Shown: piece by piece, positions 22,695 through 31,293 of the stretch
How the letters are laid out: the number at the start of each line of letters is the position of its first letter
How positions within the stretch are numbered: position 1 is the stretch's first letter
NCBI GenBank assembly: GCA_035606335.1
Contig: DATNFP010000115.1
Span: 1 to 41,548 of the forward strand
DNA length: 41,548 nt
From: DATNFP01 sp035606335
GTDB taxonomy: Bacteria > Bacteroidota > Bacteroidia > Chitinophagales > Chitinophagaceae
Direction of reading: 5' to 3'
Notes under the pieces: generated by a model
Seen by the model: the letters and a program-made list of their open reading frames with translations, nothing else
Told to the model about the DNA's origin: nothing
The model's database searches: none
Program-made: the position numbers and the translations under genes

Positions 22695-23351
22695 ATGGCT
22701 TCTAGTCAACTACTATCGCTTGTTCGCAAGGATCTACTAATAGAATGGAGGCAAAAGCATACTCTATTCGGAGTGCTATTATATGTAGGCGCAACTGTAT
22801 TTGTGGTATATATGATGAGCGGCCAGCCAGAGGCAAAAATATGGAATGCATTATTCTGGCTAACGCAATTGTTCGTTTCAGTAAATTCAGTTGCAAAAAG
22901 TTTTTTGCAGGAGTCTCATAACAGGTTCCGGTATTACTATACAATAGTAAGGCCCTCAACCTTTCTGCTGGCCAAAATGATATACAGCGTAGTGCTGATG
23001 CTGGCTATGAGTTTAGTAAGTCTGATTTTGTTTGAAATATTGCTGGGAGACCCATTGATACAAACTACATTGTTTGTAGTGATTGCCGCATTAGGAAGTC
23101 TTAGTCTATCCGTTGTATTTACTTTTTTATCTGCTATAGCTGCGCGAGCACAACAGAATTCTGCTCTCATGGCTATTTTAGGGTTCCCTTTGGTAACCCC
23201 TATACTAATGATATTGAGTAATCTTGCCATTAAGGCCATCTCACCTGTTTATCAGCAAGGGTGGTGGAATATGGCGCTGATATTATTATCATTAGATATT
23301 ATGGTGGTAATATTAGGAGTGATCTTATTCCCTTTTCTCTGGCAGGAGTAG
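22695..23351 (+). CDS. ccmB: Heme exporter / cytochrome c maturation membrane subunit CcmB
   Basis: A 218-residue membrane protein with six hydrophobic segments. In system I cytochrome c biogenesis, CcmB is the permease of the CcmAB ABC transporter that drives release of holo-CcmE with CcmC and CcmD. Family features are the N-terminal amphipathic LVRKDLLIEWRQKHT, the FVSVNSVAKSFLQES segment and the central LSLSVVFTFLSAIAARAQQNSALMAIL with its charged ARAQQN loop. ccmC and a ccmD-like gene follow. The ATPase partner CcmA is not in this window. Confidence 0.9.
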   Translation: MASSQLLSLVRKDLLIEWRQKHTLFGVLLYVGATVFVVYMMSGQPEAKIWNALFWLTQLFVSVNSVAKSFLQESHNRFRYYYTIVRPSTFLLAKMIYSVVLMLAMSLVSLILFEILLGDPLIQTTLFVVIAALGSLSLSVVFTFLSAIAARAQQNSALMAILGFPLVTPILMILSNLAIKAISPVYQQGWWNMALILLSLDIMVVILGVILFPFLWQE

Positions 23352-23355
23352 TTTT

Positions 23356-23392
23356 CAATTCGACAATGAAGCAATTTGACAATTCGACAATG
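23356..23392. repeat. Short CAATTCGACAATG repeats between ccmB and ccmC
   Basis: CAATTCGACAATG occurs at 23356-23368 and 23380-23392, with a diverged copy (CAATTTGACAATT) overlapping between them. Short AATTTGA/GACAATT-type intergenic repeats are common in Bacteroidota. No function is evident. Confidence 0.6.
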
Positions 23393-23489
23393 CTTTGTGT
23401 TTTTGCATTATTCCATGCTTGTATTTATTATTTGATAATGGGTAAATTGTTTGATTATTCTTGATTTTATAAAATGTGGTTTAAACAAT

Positions 23490-23497
23490 TACCTTTG
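23490..23497 (+). promoter_or_regulatory. -7 promoter element of ccmC
   Basis: TACCTTTG, an exact TAnnTTTG match, 24 bp before the ccmC ATG. It suggests that ccmC-ccmD can be transcribed separately from ccmB. Confidence 0.5.
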
Positions 23498-23520
23498 CAA
23501 AAATTGATTCTGAAATATTT

Positions 23521-24186
23521 ATGCGCCGGTCGTGGTGGAAAGTAGTCTGTATTATTTTTCTGGCATATACAGTAATAGGCGGTTTTTTGATGCCGGTTCC
23601 CAGGCAGTTCATCATTAATGAAACGATACGCAACCTGTATTTCCATGTACCGATGTGGTTTACCATGATGTTATTGTTTGCTGGATCTTTTATCTACTCT
23701 CTTAAGTATCTACGGAGTGGCAAGCCTGAAGATGATATTTTTGCAGCAGAATTAACAGTGGTTGGCATCGTGTTCAGCATATTAGGAATGCTTACCGGTA
23801 TGGAATGGGCAAAATATACGTGGGGAGCAGCATGGAGCAATGATCCTAAACAATTGTGCACTGCTCTGAGCATGCTTACTTATTTCGCTTACCTGATATT
23901 ACGTAATGGCATAAAAGACGAAGAAAAGAGAGCTAAGATAAGTGCGGTATATAATGTATTTGCGTTTGCGCTCAGCATACCTTTAATATGGGTAATACCC
24001 CGTATGGTAGATTCACTGCACCCAGGCAATGGTGGCAATCCCGGCTTTAATAAATATGATCTCGACAGTATGATGCGCATGGTGTTCTACCCTGCTGTGA
24101 TAGGATGGTTTTTATTGGGCGTCTGGATTACTACACTAAGGATAAGACTGAAATTAATACAACACAAAGAAGAAAATTCTTATTAA
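23521..24186 (+). CDS. ccmC: Cytochrome c biogenesis heme-handling protein CcmC/CcsA
   Basis: A 221-residue membrane protein with six helices. CcmC binds heme on the periplasmic side and passes it to CcmE. It shows the WWD-type motif TWGAAWSNDPK (W101 to D108) and flanking axial-ligand candidates H42 (in FHVPMW) and H167 (in SLHPGN). This is the arrangement expected for CcmC rather than the longer CcmF or CcsA. Its stop overlaps the start of the ccmD-like gene (TAATG). Confidence 0.9.
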   Translation: MRRSWWKVVCIIFLAYTVIGGFLMPVPRQFIINETIRNLYFHVPMWFTMMLLFAGSFIYSLKYLRSGKPEDDIFAAELTVVGIVFSILGMLTGMEWAKYTWGAAWSNDPKQLCTALSMLTYFAYLILRNGIKDEEKRAKISAVYNVFAFALSIPLIWVIPRMVDSLHPGNGGNPGFNKYDLDSMMRMVFYPAVIGWFLLGVWITTLRIRLKLIQHKEENSY

Positions 24187-24422
24187 TGAGATTTTGCAAA
24201 ACATTGATGATGATGGCTAAAAAGTCTGCTCTCTCTATTTTGCTATTAATGCTTACTACATTAATTGCAAGTGCCCAATCTACGCAGCCTGAAATGGCAG
24301 ATACAATGCGCTCTAATGGCAAAATATACGTTGTCGTTTTAGTATTAGCCACTATCTTTGCGGGAATTATTGTATTCCTGGTGAGAATAGACCGCAGGAT
24401 CACAAAACTTGAGAAAAAATAA
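24186..24422 (+). CDS. CcmD-like small membrane protein
   Basis: About 78 residues: an N-terminal signal or helix (KSALSILLLMLTTLIASAQ), a short linker, one membrane helix (IYVVVLVLATIFAGIIVFLV) and a basic tail RIDRRITKLEKK. Size, topology and position directly after ccmC with a 1-bp overlap match CcmD-family proteins, which stabilise the CcmABC-CcmE complex. Sequence conservation in this family is low, so the call rests mostly on context. In-frame ATGs a few codons downstream are alternative starts. Confidence 0.72.
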   Translation: MRFCKTLMMMAKKSALSILLLMLTTLIASAQSTQPEMADTMRSNGKIYVVVLVLATIFAGIIVFLVRIDRRITKLEKK

Positions 24423-24475
24423 TCAATTGAGAAAACTTAAATCATTATAATTTATTCATTTAACTAAAAAACTGT

Positions 24476-25912
24476 ATGGCAGAAACAGCAACAACTACAC
24501 CTGCAAAAGCTCATTATAGCTTTTTTCAGGGAGTAGAACGCAACTTCGATAAAGCAGCCTTGTACACCCGATTTGAAAAAGGCATCCTGGAACAGATAAA
24601 GGCCTGCAACTCTGTGTATCAAATGAAATTTCCTGTTCGCATAGGAGATAAAATAGAAGTAATAGAGGCATATCGTGTACAACACTCGCATCACAAACTT
24701 CCTTGTAAAGGCGGCATAAGATATAGCATGGATGTGAACCAGGACGAAGTAATGGCGCTGGCTTCGCTGATGACCTACAAATGTGCGATTGTAAATGTGC
24801 CATTTGGCGGAGCAAAAGGTGGTATTAAAATTAATCCGAAGAATTATACAACTTTTGAATTAGAAAAAATCACCCGTCGTTATGCATCTGAATTAGTTAA
24901 AAAGAATTTTATAGGCCCAGGCATCGACGTTCCTGCTCCTGACTATGGTACAGGCGCACGCGAAATGAGCTGGATAGCTGATACTTATGCTTCACTGAAA
25001 CCAGGTGAAGTAGATGCATTAGGTTGTGTAACAGGTAAACCTGTTAGCCAAGGTGGTGTACGTGGCCGTACGGAAGCTACCGGTTTAGGTATATTCTATG
25101 GCGTTCGTGAAGTATGCAATGTTGTAGAAGACATGAAAAGGCTTGGCCTCAGCACAGGCATTGAAGGGAAAAAGGTTATCGTACAGGGATTAGGCAATGT
25201 GGGTTATCATGTAGCTAAATTCTTTTCTGAAAACGGAGCAATTTTAGTTGGGCTTGCTGAATATGAGGGCGGTATCTACAATGAAAAAGGCCTGGAACTG
25301 GAAAATGTAGTTGAACATCGTAAATCTACAGGTTCTATACTTGGTTTTGCCGGAGCCACAGATATAAAAAACAGCTCTGAAACACTGGAAATGGAATGCG
25401 ACATCCTTGTTCCTGCAGCCCTGGAAAATGTTATCAACGGTTCAAATGCTGCAAGAATAAAAGCTAAAATAATAGGAGAAGGCGCTAACGGCCCTCTTAC
25501 ACCGGAAGCTGATGAAATCCTCAACAAAAAAGGTGTAATAGTAGTACCGGATATGTACCTGAACGCAGGTGGTGTTACAGTATCTTATTTTGAATGGCTT
25601 AAAAATCTAAGCCACGTTCGCTTTGGCCGTATGGACAAACGCTTTAGCGAAAACCAAAATGGCTCTATATTACAAACAGTAGAAAGCCTGACAGGCAAAA
25701 AAGTAACTGAGATAGAACGTAAGCAAATACTGCACGGTCCGGATGAAGTTGACCTTGTTTATTCAGGACTTGAAGACACGATGATAGGTTCTTATCATGA
25801 AATTCGTGAAGTATTATTAAGCTCTAAAATTTCAGATATGCGTACTGCAGCCTTTATTGTTGCTATCAATAAAGTAGGGGTAGCATACGAAGAGCTTGGT
25901 ATCTTCCCATAA
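24476..25912 (+). CDS. gdhA: Glutamate dehydrogenase (Glu/Leu/Phe/Val dehydrogenase family)
   Basis: A 478-residue enzyme interconverting glutamate and 2-oxoglutarate plus ammonia. The substrate lysine lies in HKLPCKGGIRYSMD (about K78) and the catalytic lysine K114 in FGGAKGGIKINP. PAPDYGTGAREMSWIADTY follows, and the dinucleotide fold is VIVQGLGNVGYHVAKFF. NPTKG- and GGVTVSYFEW-like segments complete the family pattern. The coenzyme cannot be fixed with certainty from sequence by eye. It stands 53 bp after the ccmD-like gene and ends at a clear terminator. Confidence 0.93.
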   Translation: MAETATTTPAKAHYSFFQGVERNFDKAALYTRFEKGILEQIKACNSVYQMKFPVRIGDKIEVIEAYRVQHSHHKLPCKGGIRYSMDVNQDEVMALASLMTYKCAIVNVPFGGAKGGIKINPKNYTTFELEKITRRYASELVKKNFIGPGIDVPAPDYGTGAREMSWIADTYASLKPGEVDALGCVTGKPVSQGGVRGRTEATGLGIFYGVREVCNVVEDMKRLGLSTGIEGKKVIVQGLGNVGYHVAKFFSENGAILVGLAEYEGGIYNEKGLELENVVEHRKSTGSILGFAGATDIKNSSETLEMECDILVPAALENVINGSNAARIKAKIIGEGANGPLTPEADEILNKKGVIVVPDMYLNAGGVTVSYFEWLKNLSHVRFGRMDKRFSENQNGSILQTVESLTGKKVTEIERKQILHGPDEVDLVYSGLEDTMIGSYHEIREVLLSSKISDMRTAAFIVAINKVGVAYEELGIFP

Positions 25913-25931
25913 TTTAGAATTAATTACACAC

Positions 25932-25962
25932 AAAAGGCTGCTTTAAAAAAGCAGCCTTTTTT
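25932..25962 (+). terminator. Intrinsic terminator of gdhA
   Basis: AAAAGGCTGCTTT / AAAGCAGCCTTTT followed by more T, 19 bp after the gdhA stop. It also faces the convergent gene ending at 25964 and may serve both. Confidence 0.9.
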
Positions 25963-25963
25963 A

Positions 25964-26440
25964 TTAGTATTTTTTTACGCGAGTATCGTAGGATATTTTT
26001 AAATACTCTTCGAATGTTTTAGTGTCTGATAATATTGGAGCAAGGAAAGATGGAAGCCTTGGTACTAACTTGTATTTGGTGATTATAAAACCAACCATAT
26101 TGGGTTCACTTCTTATAAAAACATTTTCAAGCAACTCTTTATCTGCAGCTTGCATTATCTGGTTTAAAACCCGCTCCCAAACGTAACCCGAAAATTCCAA
26201 ATGATATTTAGCAAACAAAGGAGCATACATTCTATGAACTCTTTCATCATTAAGGTTTATGATATAACTATAATAATTAAGAACAACATCTTTTTCCAAA
26301 GGGAACCATATGCCCGTATTATCCGTTTGATGCAACAAAGGTTTTGAAACCTGGGAAGTTGAAACATTTTTTTCCTGAGCGAAAGTGCTAATTGAAATCA
26401 CCAACAAAAACAATGACAATATGTGATATCGTAATCTCAT
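25964..26440 (-). CDS. Hypothetical secreted protein (158 residues)
   Basis: A signal peptide (MRLRYHILSLFLLVISISTFAQ) is followed by a Ser/Thr-rich linker and a mostly helical domain: DVVLNYYSYIINLNDERVHRMYAPLFAKYH, then FSGYVWERVLNQIMQAADKELLENVF and FEEYLKISYDTRVKKY. It is likely periplasmic. No cysteines or known motifs were recognised. It converges on gdhA with a shared terminator region and diverges from acn. Confidence 0.7.
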   Translation of the reverse strand: MRLRYHILSLFLLVISISTFAQEKNVSTSQVSKPLLHQTDNTGIWFPLEKDVVLNYYSYIINLNDERVHRMYAPLFAKYHLEFSGYVWERVLNQIMQAADKELLENVFIRSEPNMVGFIITKYKLVPRLPSFLAPILSDTKTFEEYLKISYDTRVKKY

Positions 26441-26676
26441 TTCATGATGGCAATAATTGCGTAGGCAAACAAATTTCCCAAAAGACTAAGAAACCTGACG
26501 TTTCCTGTATGTTAATAGTACAGATAAGATCTCAACTTAACCTATTATTCCCGATAAAGACATTTAAAGTGGGGATATTTTTTAATATATGATATACTTA
26601 ATTGCTATTGCTACAAACATTTGTCTATTTATGAGTACTGGTTTCATGTTAATTTTAATTTCTGTGTTGTTTTGAA

Positions 26677-26684
26677 TAATTTTG
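26677..26684 (+). promoter_or_regulatory. -7 promoter element of acn
   Basis: TAATTTTG, an exact TAnnTTTG match, 33 bp before the aconitase ATG. Confidence 0.5.
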
Positions 26685-26716
26685 CAGCGTCTTTATAACT
26701 TTTTAATCTTCCAGCA

Positions 26717-28999
26717 ATGGCATTTGATCTTGATCTCATTCAAAAAGTTTACGAACAACTTCCTGAAAAAATAGAAACCGCCCGTAAATTATTGGGTCGT
26801 CCCCTTACACAAGCAGAAAAAATACTATTCGCGCATACATTCGATACCGCCAGCAGAGCATATGAGCGTGGTAAGGATTATGTGAACTTCTCTCCCGACC
26901 GCGTAGCAATGCAGGATGCAACAGCACAGATGGCATTACTGCAATTTATGACCTGCGGACGTGAAAAAGTAGCTGTACCAAGCACAGTGCACTGTGATCA
27001 CCTGATACAAGCAAAAGTTGGCGCAGCAGAAGATCTGGCAACTGCGATAGACGTAAATAAAGAGGTTTACGATTTCCTTTCTTCTATTTCCAATAAATAT
27101 GGTATCGGTTTCTGGAGACCAGGCGCTGGTATTATTCACCAGGTAGTGCTTGAAAATTATGCATTCCCGGGAGGCATGATGATCGGTACTGATAGCCACA
27201 CACCTAATGCAGGAGGCCTTGGTATGATAGCTATTGGTGTAGGCGGTGCAGATGCTGTAGATGTAATGGCAGGACTACCGTGGGAATTGAAAATGCCAAA
27301 ACTAATAGGCGTAAAGCTGATAGGAAAACTAAATGGCTGGGCATCTCCAAAAGATATTATCCTGAAAGTGGCCGGTATCCTGACTGTAAAAGGCGGTACA
27401 GGCGCTATTGTTGAATATTTTGGTGAAGGGGCAGAAAGCCTTAGCTGTACGGGAAAAGGAACAATCTGTAACATGGGTGCCGAAATAGGAGCAACATGCT
27501 CTCTGTTTGCATACGATGAAAAGATGGCTGATTATCTGAAAGCTACAAACCGAGAAGAAATTGCAATACTTGCTGATGGTATAAAGGATTCATTGCGCTC
27601 TGATAAGGAAGTGTACGGTAATCCGGAAGTATTTTATGACCAACTGATAGAAATAAACCTGGATGACCTGGAACCACATATAAACGGTCCTTTCACACCA
27701 GATCTTGCAACACCAATCAGCCAGATGGGTGCAGCATTAAAAGAACACGGATGGCCCGAAGATGTGGAAGTGGCATTGATAGGCTCATGTACCAACTCTT
27801 CTTATGAAGATATATCCCGCTCTGCATCTATTGCAAAAAATGCGCTTGCAAAGGGATTGAAAGCAAAAAGTGAATTTACCATCACACCAGGTTCTGAAAT
27901 GGTACGCTATACAGTGGACAGGGATGGTATGCTGGAAACATTCGACAAAATGGGTGGTATCGTATTGGCTAATGCCTGCGGACCTTGCATAGGCCAATGG
28001 GCACGCCATATGGATGACCCAACCCGCAAAAATACAATCGTCACCTCGTTTAACCGCAACTTCGCAAAACGTAATGATGGTTATGCAAGTACACACGCAT
28101 TCGTTGCTTCTCCTGAAATAGTGACCGCTATAGCACTTTCGGGCAAACTGAGCTTTAATCCACTCAAAGACAAACTGAAAAATGACAAAGGCGAGGAAGT
28201 GATGCTGGACGAACCCAAAGGCTTTGAATTGCCTCCAAAAGGTTTCTCAGTAAAAGATGCGGGATATGTAGCCCCTGCGGTAGATGGCAGCAAAGTGCAG
28301 GTAATGGTAAATCCACATAGTGACAGGCTTGAACTTCTGAGGCCTTTTGCAGCATGGGAAGGAACAGACCTTACAAATATGGTGCTACTAATAAAAGCGT
28401 TTGGCAAATGTACAACAGACCATATTTCTATGGCAGGCCCCTGGCTGAAATACCGTGGTCATCTTGATAATATATCCAATAACATGTTGATCGGAGCCAT
28501 CAATGCCTTTAACATGGAAACAAATAAAGTGAGGAATGAATTAACAGGAGAATATGGCGAAGTGCCACAAGTGCAACGTGTATATAAAGCAGCAAATATC
28601 GGAAGCGTGGTGGTAGGTGACGAAAACTATGGCGAAGGAAGCTCACGCGAACATGCAGCAATGGAACCACGCCACCTTGGTGTACGCGCCATAGTTGTAA
28701 AAAGTTTTGCACGCATACACGAAACCAACCTAAAAAAACAAGGAATGCTTGCATTGACCTTTGTTGACAAAACTGACTATGATAAAGTGCAGGAAGATGA
28801 CAGGATAGATATAGTAGGGTTAACACATTTTGTACCTGGAGAACAGCTAACTATGGTATTGCATCATAAAGATGGCAATAACGATGAAATAAAACTGAAC
28901 CATACTTATAATAATCAGCAAATAGAATGGTTCAAAGCCGGGGGCGCATTGAATGTAATACGCCAGGAATTTGCCGCTGAAAAAGCGCAACATTCTTAA
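26717..28999 (+). CDS. acnA: Aconitate hydratase, mitochondrial-type
   Basis: A 760-residue enzyme of the TCA cycle that converts citrate to isocitrate with a [4Fe-4S] cluster. The three cluster cysteines are C358 (GSCTNSSYED), C421 and C424 (NACGPCIGQW). These fall at the same positions as in mature mammalian mitochondrial aconitase. Other landmarks are IGTDSHTPNAGGLGMIAIGVGGADA and the C-terminal swivel domain with GDENYGEGSSREHAAMEPR. Full length and intact. It is a single-gene unit with its own promoter and terminator. The symbol follows common usage for this clade. Confidence 0.96.
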   Translation: MAFDLDLIQKVYEQLPEKIETARKLLGRPLTQAEKILFAHTFDTASRAYERGKDYVNFSPDRVAMQDATAQMALLQFMTCGREKVAVPSTVHCDHLIQAKVGAAEDLATAIDVNKEVYDFLSSISNKYGIGFWRPGAGIIHQVVLENYAFPGGMMIGTDSHTPNAGGLGMIAIGVGGADAVDVMAGLPWELKMPKLIGVKLIGKLNGWASPKDIILKVAGILTVKGGTGAIVEYFGEGAESLSCTGKGTICNMGAEIGATCSLFAYDEKMADYLKATNREEIAILADGIKDSLRSDKEVYGNPEVFYDQLIEINLDDLEPHINGPFTPDLATPISQMGAALKEHGWPEDVEVALIGSCTNSSYEDISRSASIAKNALAKGLKAKSEFTITPGSEMVRYTVDRDGMLETFDKMGGIVLANACGPCIGQWARHMDDPTRKNTIVTSFNRNFAKRNDGYASTHAFVASPEIVTAIALSGKLSFNPLKDKLKNDKGEEVMLDEPKGFELPPKGFSVKDAGYVAPAVDGSKVQVMVNPHSDRLELLRPFAAWEGTDLTNMVLLIKAFGKCTTDHISMAGPWLKYRGHLDNISNNMLIGAINAFNMETNKVRNELTGEYGEVPQVQRVYKAANIGSVVVGDENYGEGSSREHAAMEPRHLGVRAIVVKSFARIHETNLKKQGMLALTFVDKTDYDKVQEDDRIDIVGLTHFVPGEQLTMVLHHKDGNNDEIKLNHTYNNQQIEWFKAGGALNVIRQEFAAEKAQHS

Positions 29000-29020
29000 A
29001 ACATAGGATTTATTTAGATA

Positions 29021-29055
29021 AAATAGCCTGTTTGTTTTCACAAACAGGCTATTTT
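29021..29055 (+). terminator. Intrinsic terminator of the aconitase gene
   Basis: AAATAGCCTGTTTG / CAAACAGGCTATTT, 14-bp perfect stem, 6-base loop, 21 bp after the stop codon. Confidence 0.92.
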
Positions 29056-29105
29056 ATTAACACTTCGCTAATGGCTTCTATATTTGATAAGTACCTGTAA
29101 TTCAT

Positions 29106-29113
29106 TATTTTTG
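29106..29113 (+). promoter_or_regulatory. -7 promoter element of the PspC-domain gene
   Basis: TATTTTTG, an exact TAnnTTTG match, 4 bp before the GTG start codon. It implies a leaderless transcript. Confidence 0.5.
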
Positions 29114-29117
29114 CTCT

Positions 29118-29360
29118 GTGAATACAACTCATAATAAACTATACAGATTTAAAGACTTCATTGAGTGGAAGGCCTTTGGTGTATGCTCTGCCATAGGTGA
29201 AAAGCTCGGCGTTGCTACCTCACGTATCCGCCTGTGGTTTATTTATATTTCCTTTCTTACTATGGGGTCGCCCATCATTATTTATATGATCCTGGCTTTC
29301 TGGATGAATCTGAAAAGATATGTGTTGATGAGCAGAAGAAATCCGCTAAGATGGTTGTAG
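29118..29360 (+). CDS. PspC-domain small membrane protein
   Basis: An 80-residue protein. The PspC pattern is KAFGVCSAIGEKLGVATSRIRLWFIYISFLTMGSPIIIYMILAFWM (about residues 18-63): a GVC-type glycine turn, a short helix and two close membrane helices. It lacks the longer cytoplasmic part of enterobacterial PspC. PspC proteins sense or relay envelope stress. No psp partner is nearby. The only possible start is GTG 29118, since no in-frame ATG occurs before the domain, and the promoter box ends 4 bp before it. Confidence 0.75.
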   Translation: MNTTHNKLYRFKDFIEWKAFGVCSAIGEKLGVATSRIRLWFIYISFLTMGSPIIIYMILAFWMNLKRYVLMSRRNPLRWL

Positions 29361-29361
29361 G

Positions 29362-29838
29362 TTAGTGTTTTACTTTTACCTCATTTACAAGACTGCTCCC
29401 TTCGTAAAATTTAATAGTGTTTACCTCATTGTATTTGGGTATAGCTGCTAATGCAATCGGCAATGTGGTATAGGTAAGCGGTTCATTCTTCTTTTGCACT
29501 TCGCAGTACACTTCTATAAAAGTACCGGCCTTTGTTGCATGGTCAAATTTTATAGTGGTTTCTTTATTTGTTTCAGGCATCGCTAATACCAATACCTGTT
29601 CTTTATCAAAGGCGGGCATTGTAACGGTGTTGGTTGCTGTCTTAGCTATCCCGAATAGCTTCATAAATTCCTTTTGTTTTGTGACCACCATACAATTCAA
29701 TCCCTTATCCAATGTTACTTTGTTACTCAAAAAGAATCCGGATAATACATTTAATTGTACGGGAGCTGGCTGCGCTTGCACATTTGATATTGAGCAAGAG
29801 AAAAACACTAACCATATTAATTGTCTAAAATTTTTCAT
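29362..29838 (-). CDS. Hypothetical secreted protein, possibly PrcB-like
   Basis: A 158-residue protein with a signal peptide (MKNFRQLIWLVFFSCSISNVQAQ), predicted periplasmic. The mature part has beta-rich segments such as NCMVVTKQKEFMKLFG, FDKEQVLVLAMPET and GTFIEVYCEVQKKNEPLTYTT. The order (a short helix with an aromatic, a strand VLVLAMPET, then a strand pair with a polar end) is loosely like the PrcB_C domain, but the match is weak. It ends 1 bp beyond the end of the convergent PspC gene. Confidence 0.68.
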   Translation of the reverse strand: MKNFRQLIWLVFFSCSISNVQAQPAPVQLNVLSGFFLSNKVTLDKGLNCMVVTKQKEFMKLFGIAKTATNTVTMPAFDKEQVLVLAMPETNKETTIKFDHATKAGTFIEVYCEVQKKNEPLTYTTLPIALAAIPKYNEVNTIKFYEGSSLVNEVKVKH

Positions 29839-29877
29839 AATTATTAGCTATGTAACAAGCGCAAAATAGCAATTTCA

Positions 29878-29885
29878 TATCTTTG
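29878..29885 (+). promoter_or_regulatory. -7 promoter element of trhO
   Basis: TATCTTTG, an exact TAnnTTTG match, 47 bp before the trhO ATG. Confidence 0.5.
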
Positions 29886-29932
29886 CGGCGCAATAATAGT
29901 TTTTCAAACCTCATAAAAAAGGAAGGTACACC

Positions 29933-30988
29933 ATGCCAGTGTTACACAACCGAGTATCGAATGAGGAGCTGAAAAAGCGTCTCTATGAAGAAACGGAGCA
30001 GCGCAAGACAGTTTCCTTTTACAAGTATTTTCACGTAAGTGACCCACAAGCATTCAGAGATGATCTTTATGTAAGGTTTAATGCCTTAAACGTTTTTGGG
30101 CGTATCTATATAGCACATGAAGGTATTAATGGCCAAATAAGTGTGTCTGAAGGTAGCCTTGAAGCTTTTAAGGACGCTTTATATTCTGCAGACCCACAAC
30201 TAAATGAGATAAGACTAAATATTGCCGTAGATGATGATGGGAAATCTTTTTGGGTATTGAAGATAAAGGTACGTTCAAAAATAGTTGCAGACGGCATCGA
30301 TGATCCTGACTTTGATTCATCCAAAATGGGTGTGCATCTGAAAGCTGCAGAGTTCAATGAATTATCATCCAACCCTGATACTATCATCGTGGACATGCGG
30401 AACCATTATGAATATGAAGTCGGGCATTTTGAAAATGCAATAGAAGTACCATCGGATACATTTCGCGACCAACTACCTATGGCTGTAGAGATGCTTAACG
30501 ACAAGAGGGATAAAAATATCGTTATGTATTGCACCGGTGGGATCAGGTGTGAAAAAGCAAGCGCCTATTTGTTACATAATGGTTTTAAAAACGTTTTTCA
30601 GCTTGAAGGTGGTATTATTGAATATACACGAAAAGCAAAAGAACAAGATCTGCCAATAAAGTTCATCGGTAAAAACTTTGTTTTTGATGACAGGCTTGGA
30701 GAGCGTATCACTGAGGATGTAATAGCACAATGTCATATTTGTGGCAAGCCTTGCGATACACATACTAATTGCAAAAATGATGGCTGCCACCTTCTTTTTA
30801 TACAATGTGAAGAATGCGCTATTAAATACGAAGGCTGTTGCAGCGCTGAATGCCAGGAAGAAATGCGTTTACCTAAAGATGAACAAAAGATACGCAGAGC
30901 AGGCCGGGAAAATGGGGCAATGATCTTTAATAAATCTAAAGACCATCCTTTGCGGAAGCATAGAGATGAGTGGAAAATAAAAAGCTAA
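29933..30988 (+). CDS. trhO: tRNA uridine(34) hydroxylase TrhO (rhodanese-related, YceA type)
   Basis: A 351-residue protein. An N-terminal acylphosphatase-like domain (VSFYKYFHV, FGRIYIAHEGINGQISV) precedes a rhodanese domain with the active-site loop CTGGIRCEKA (C200). A Cys-rich tail (CHICGKPCDTHTNC, CEECAIKYEGCCSAEC) follows. TrhO makes 5-hydroxyuridine at the wobble base of several tRNAs, using oxygen. The length and domain order fit the family. The Cys-rich tail probably binds zinc. Single-gene unit with its own promoter and a terminator 14 bp after the stop. Confidence 0.92.
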   Translation: MPVLHNRVSNEELKKRLYEETEQRKTVSFYKYFHVSDPQAFRDDLYVRFNALNVFGRIYIAHEGINGQISVSEGSLEAFKDALYSADPQLNEIRLNIAVDDDGKSFWVLKIKVRSKIVADGIDDPDFDSSKMGVHLKAAEFNELSSNPDTIIVDMRNHYEYEVGHFENAIEVPSDTFRDQLPMAVEMLNDKRDKNIVMYCTGGIRCEKASAYLLHNGFKNVFQLEGGIIEYTRKAKEQDLPIKFIGKNFVFDDRLGERITEDVIAQCHICGKPCDTHTNCKNDGCHLLFIQCEECAIKYEGCCSAECQEEMRLPKDEQKIRRAGRENGAMIFNKSKDHPLRKHRDEWKIKS

Positions 30989-31293
30989 GGTAATAACGAT
31001 TTAAAATGCTCCGAAAAACGGAGCATTTTTTATTTACAAGAAAGTAAGTAAAAATAAAATAATGTTGGCGGCTGCAATGAAGAAGCAGTGTAAGTATTAA
31101 AGGTTATGTCGTCATGAAAACCGAGCAAACAAAATACGCAGGCTGCGAAAGTATATTTTATCCTTCCTATTTCGTTTGCATTGCAATAAAATAGTCTTGC
31201 AAGAATATCCAATGTTTATGTTTTCAAATAATAATAAATTAAATTTATTTAATATCTTTATTCGAAACTATCTCGTAACCAAATTCATATACA
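30989..31293. other. Intergenic stretch between trhO and the methyltransferase gene
   Basis: Contains the trhO terminator and a weak promoter-like TATCTTTA at 31253-31260. A short minus-strand frame at 31030-31212 shows no signal peptide, family motif or promoter and was not called. Nothing else was seen. Confidence 0.6.
31003..31029 (+). terminator. Intrinsic terminator of trhO
   Basis: AAAATGCTCCG / CGGAGCATTTT with an AAAAA loop and more T after it. Confidence 0.92.

Noticed and set aside
22447..22709. Minus-strand frames ending in VAQLVEHHLAKVRVAGSSLVF-like peptides
   Set aside because: They translate straight through tRNA-Gly and tRNA-Leu, and this peptide pattern is the familiar false ORF over tRNA genes.
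31030..31212. 60-codon minus-strand frame after trhO
   Set aside because: Starts without a promoter box, has no recognised motif, and overlaps only intergenic DNA beside a terminator. Too weak to call.
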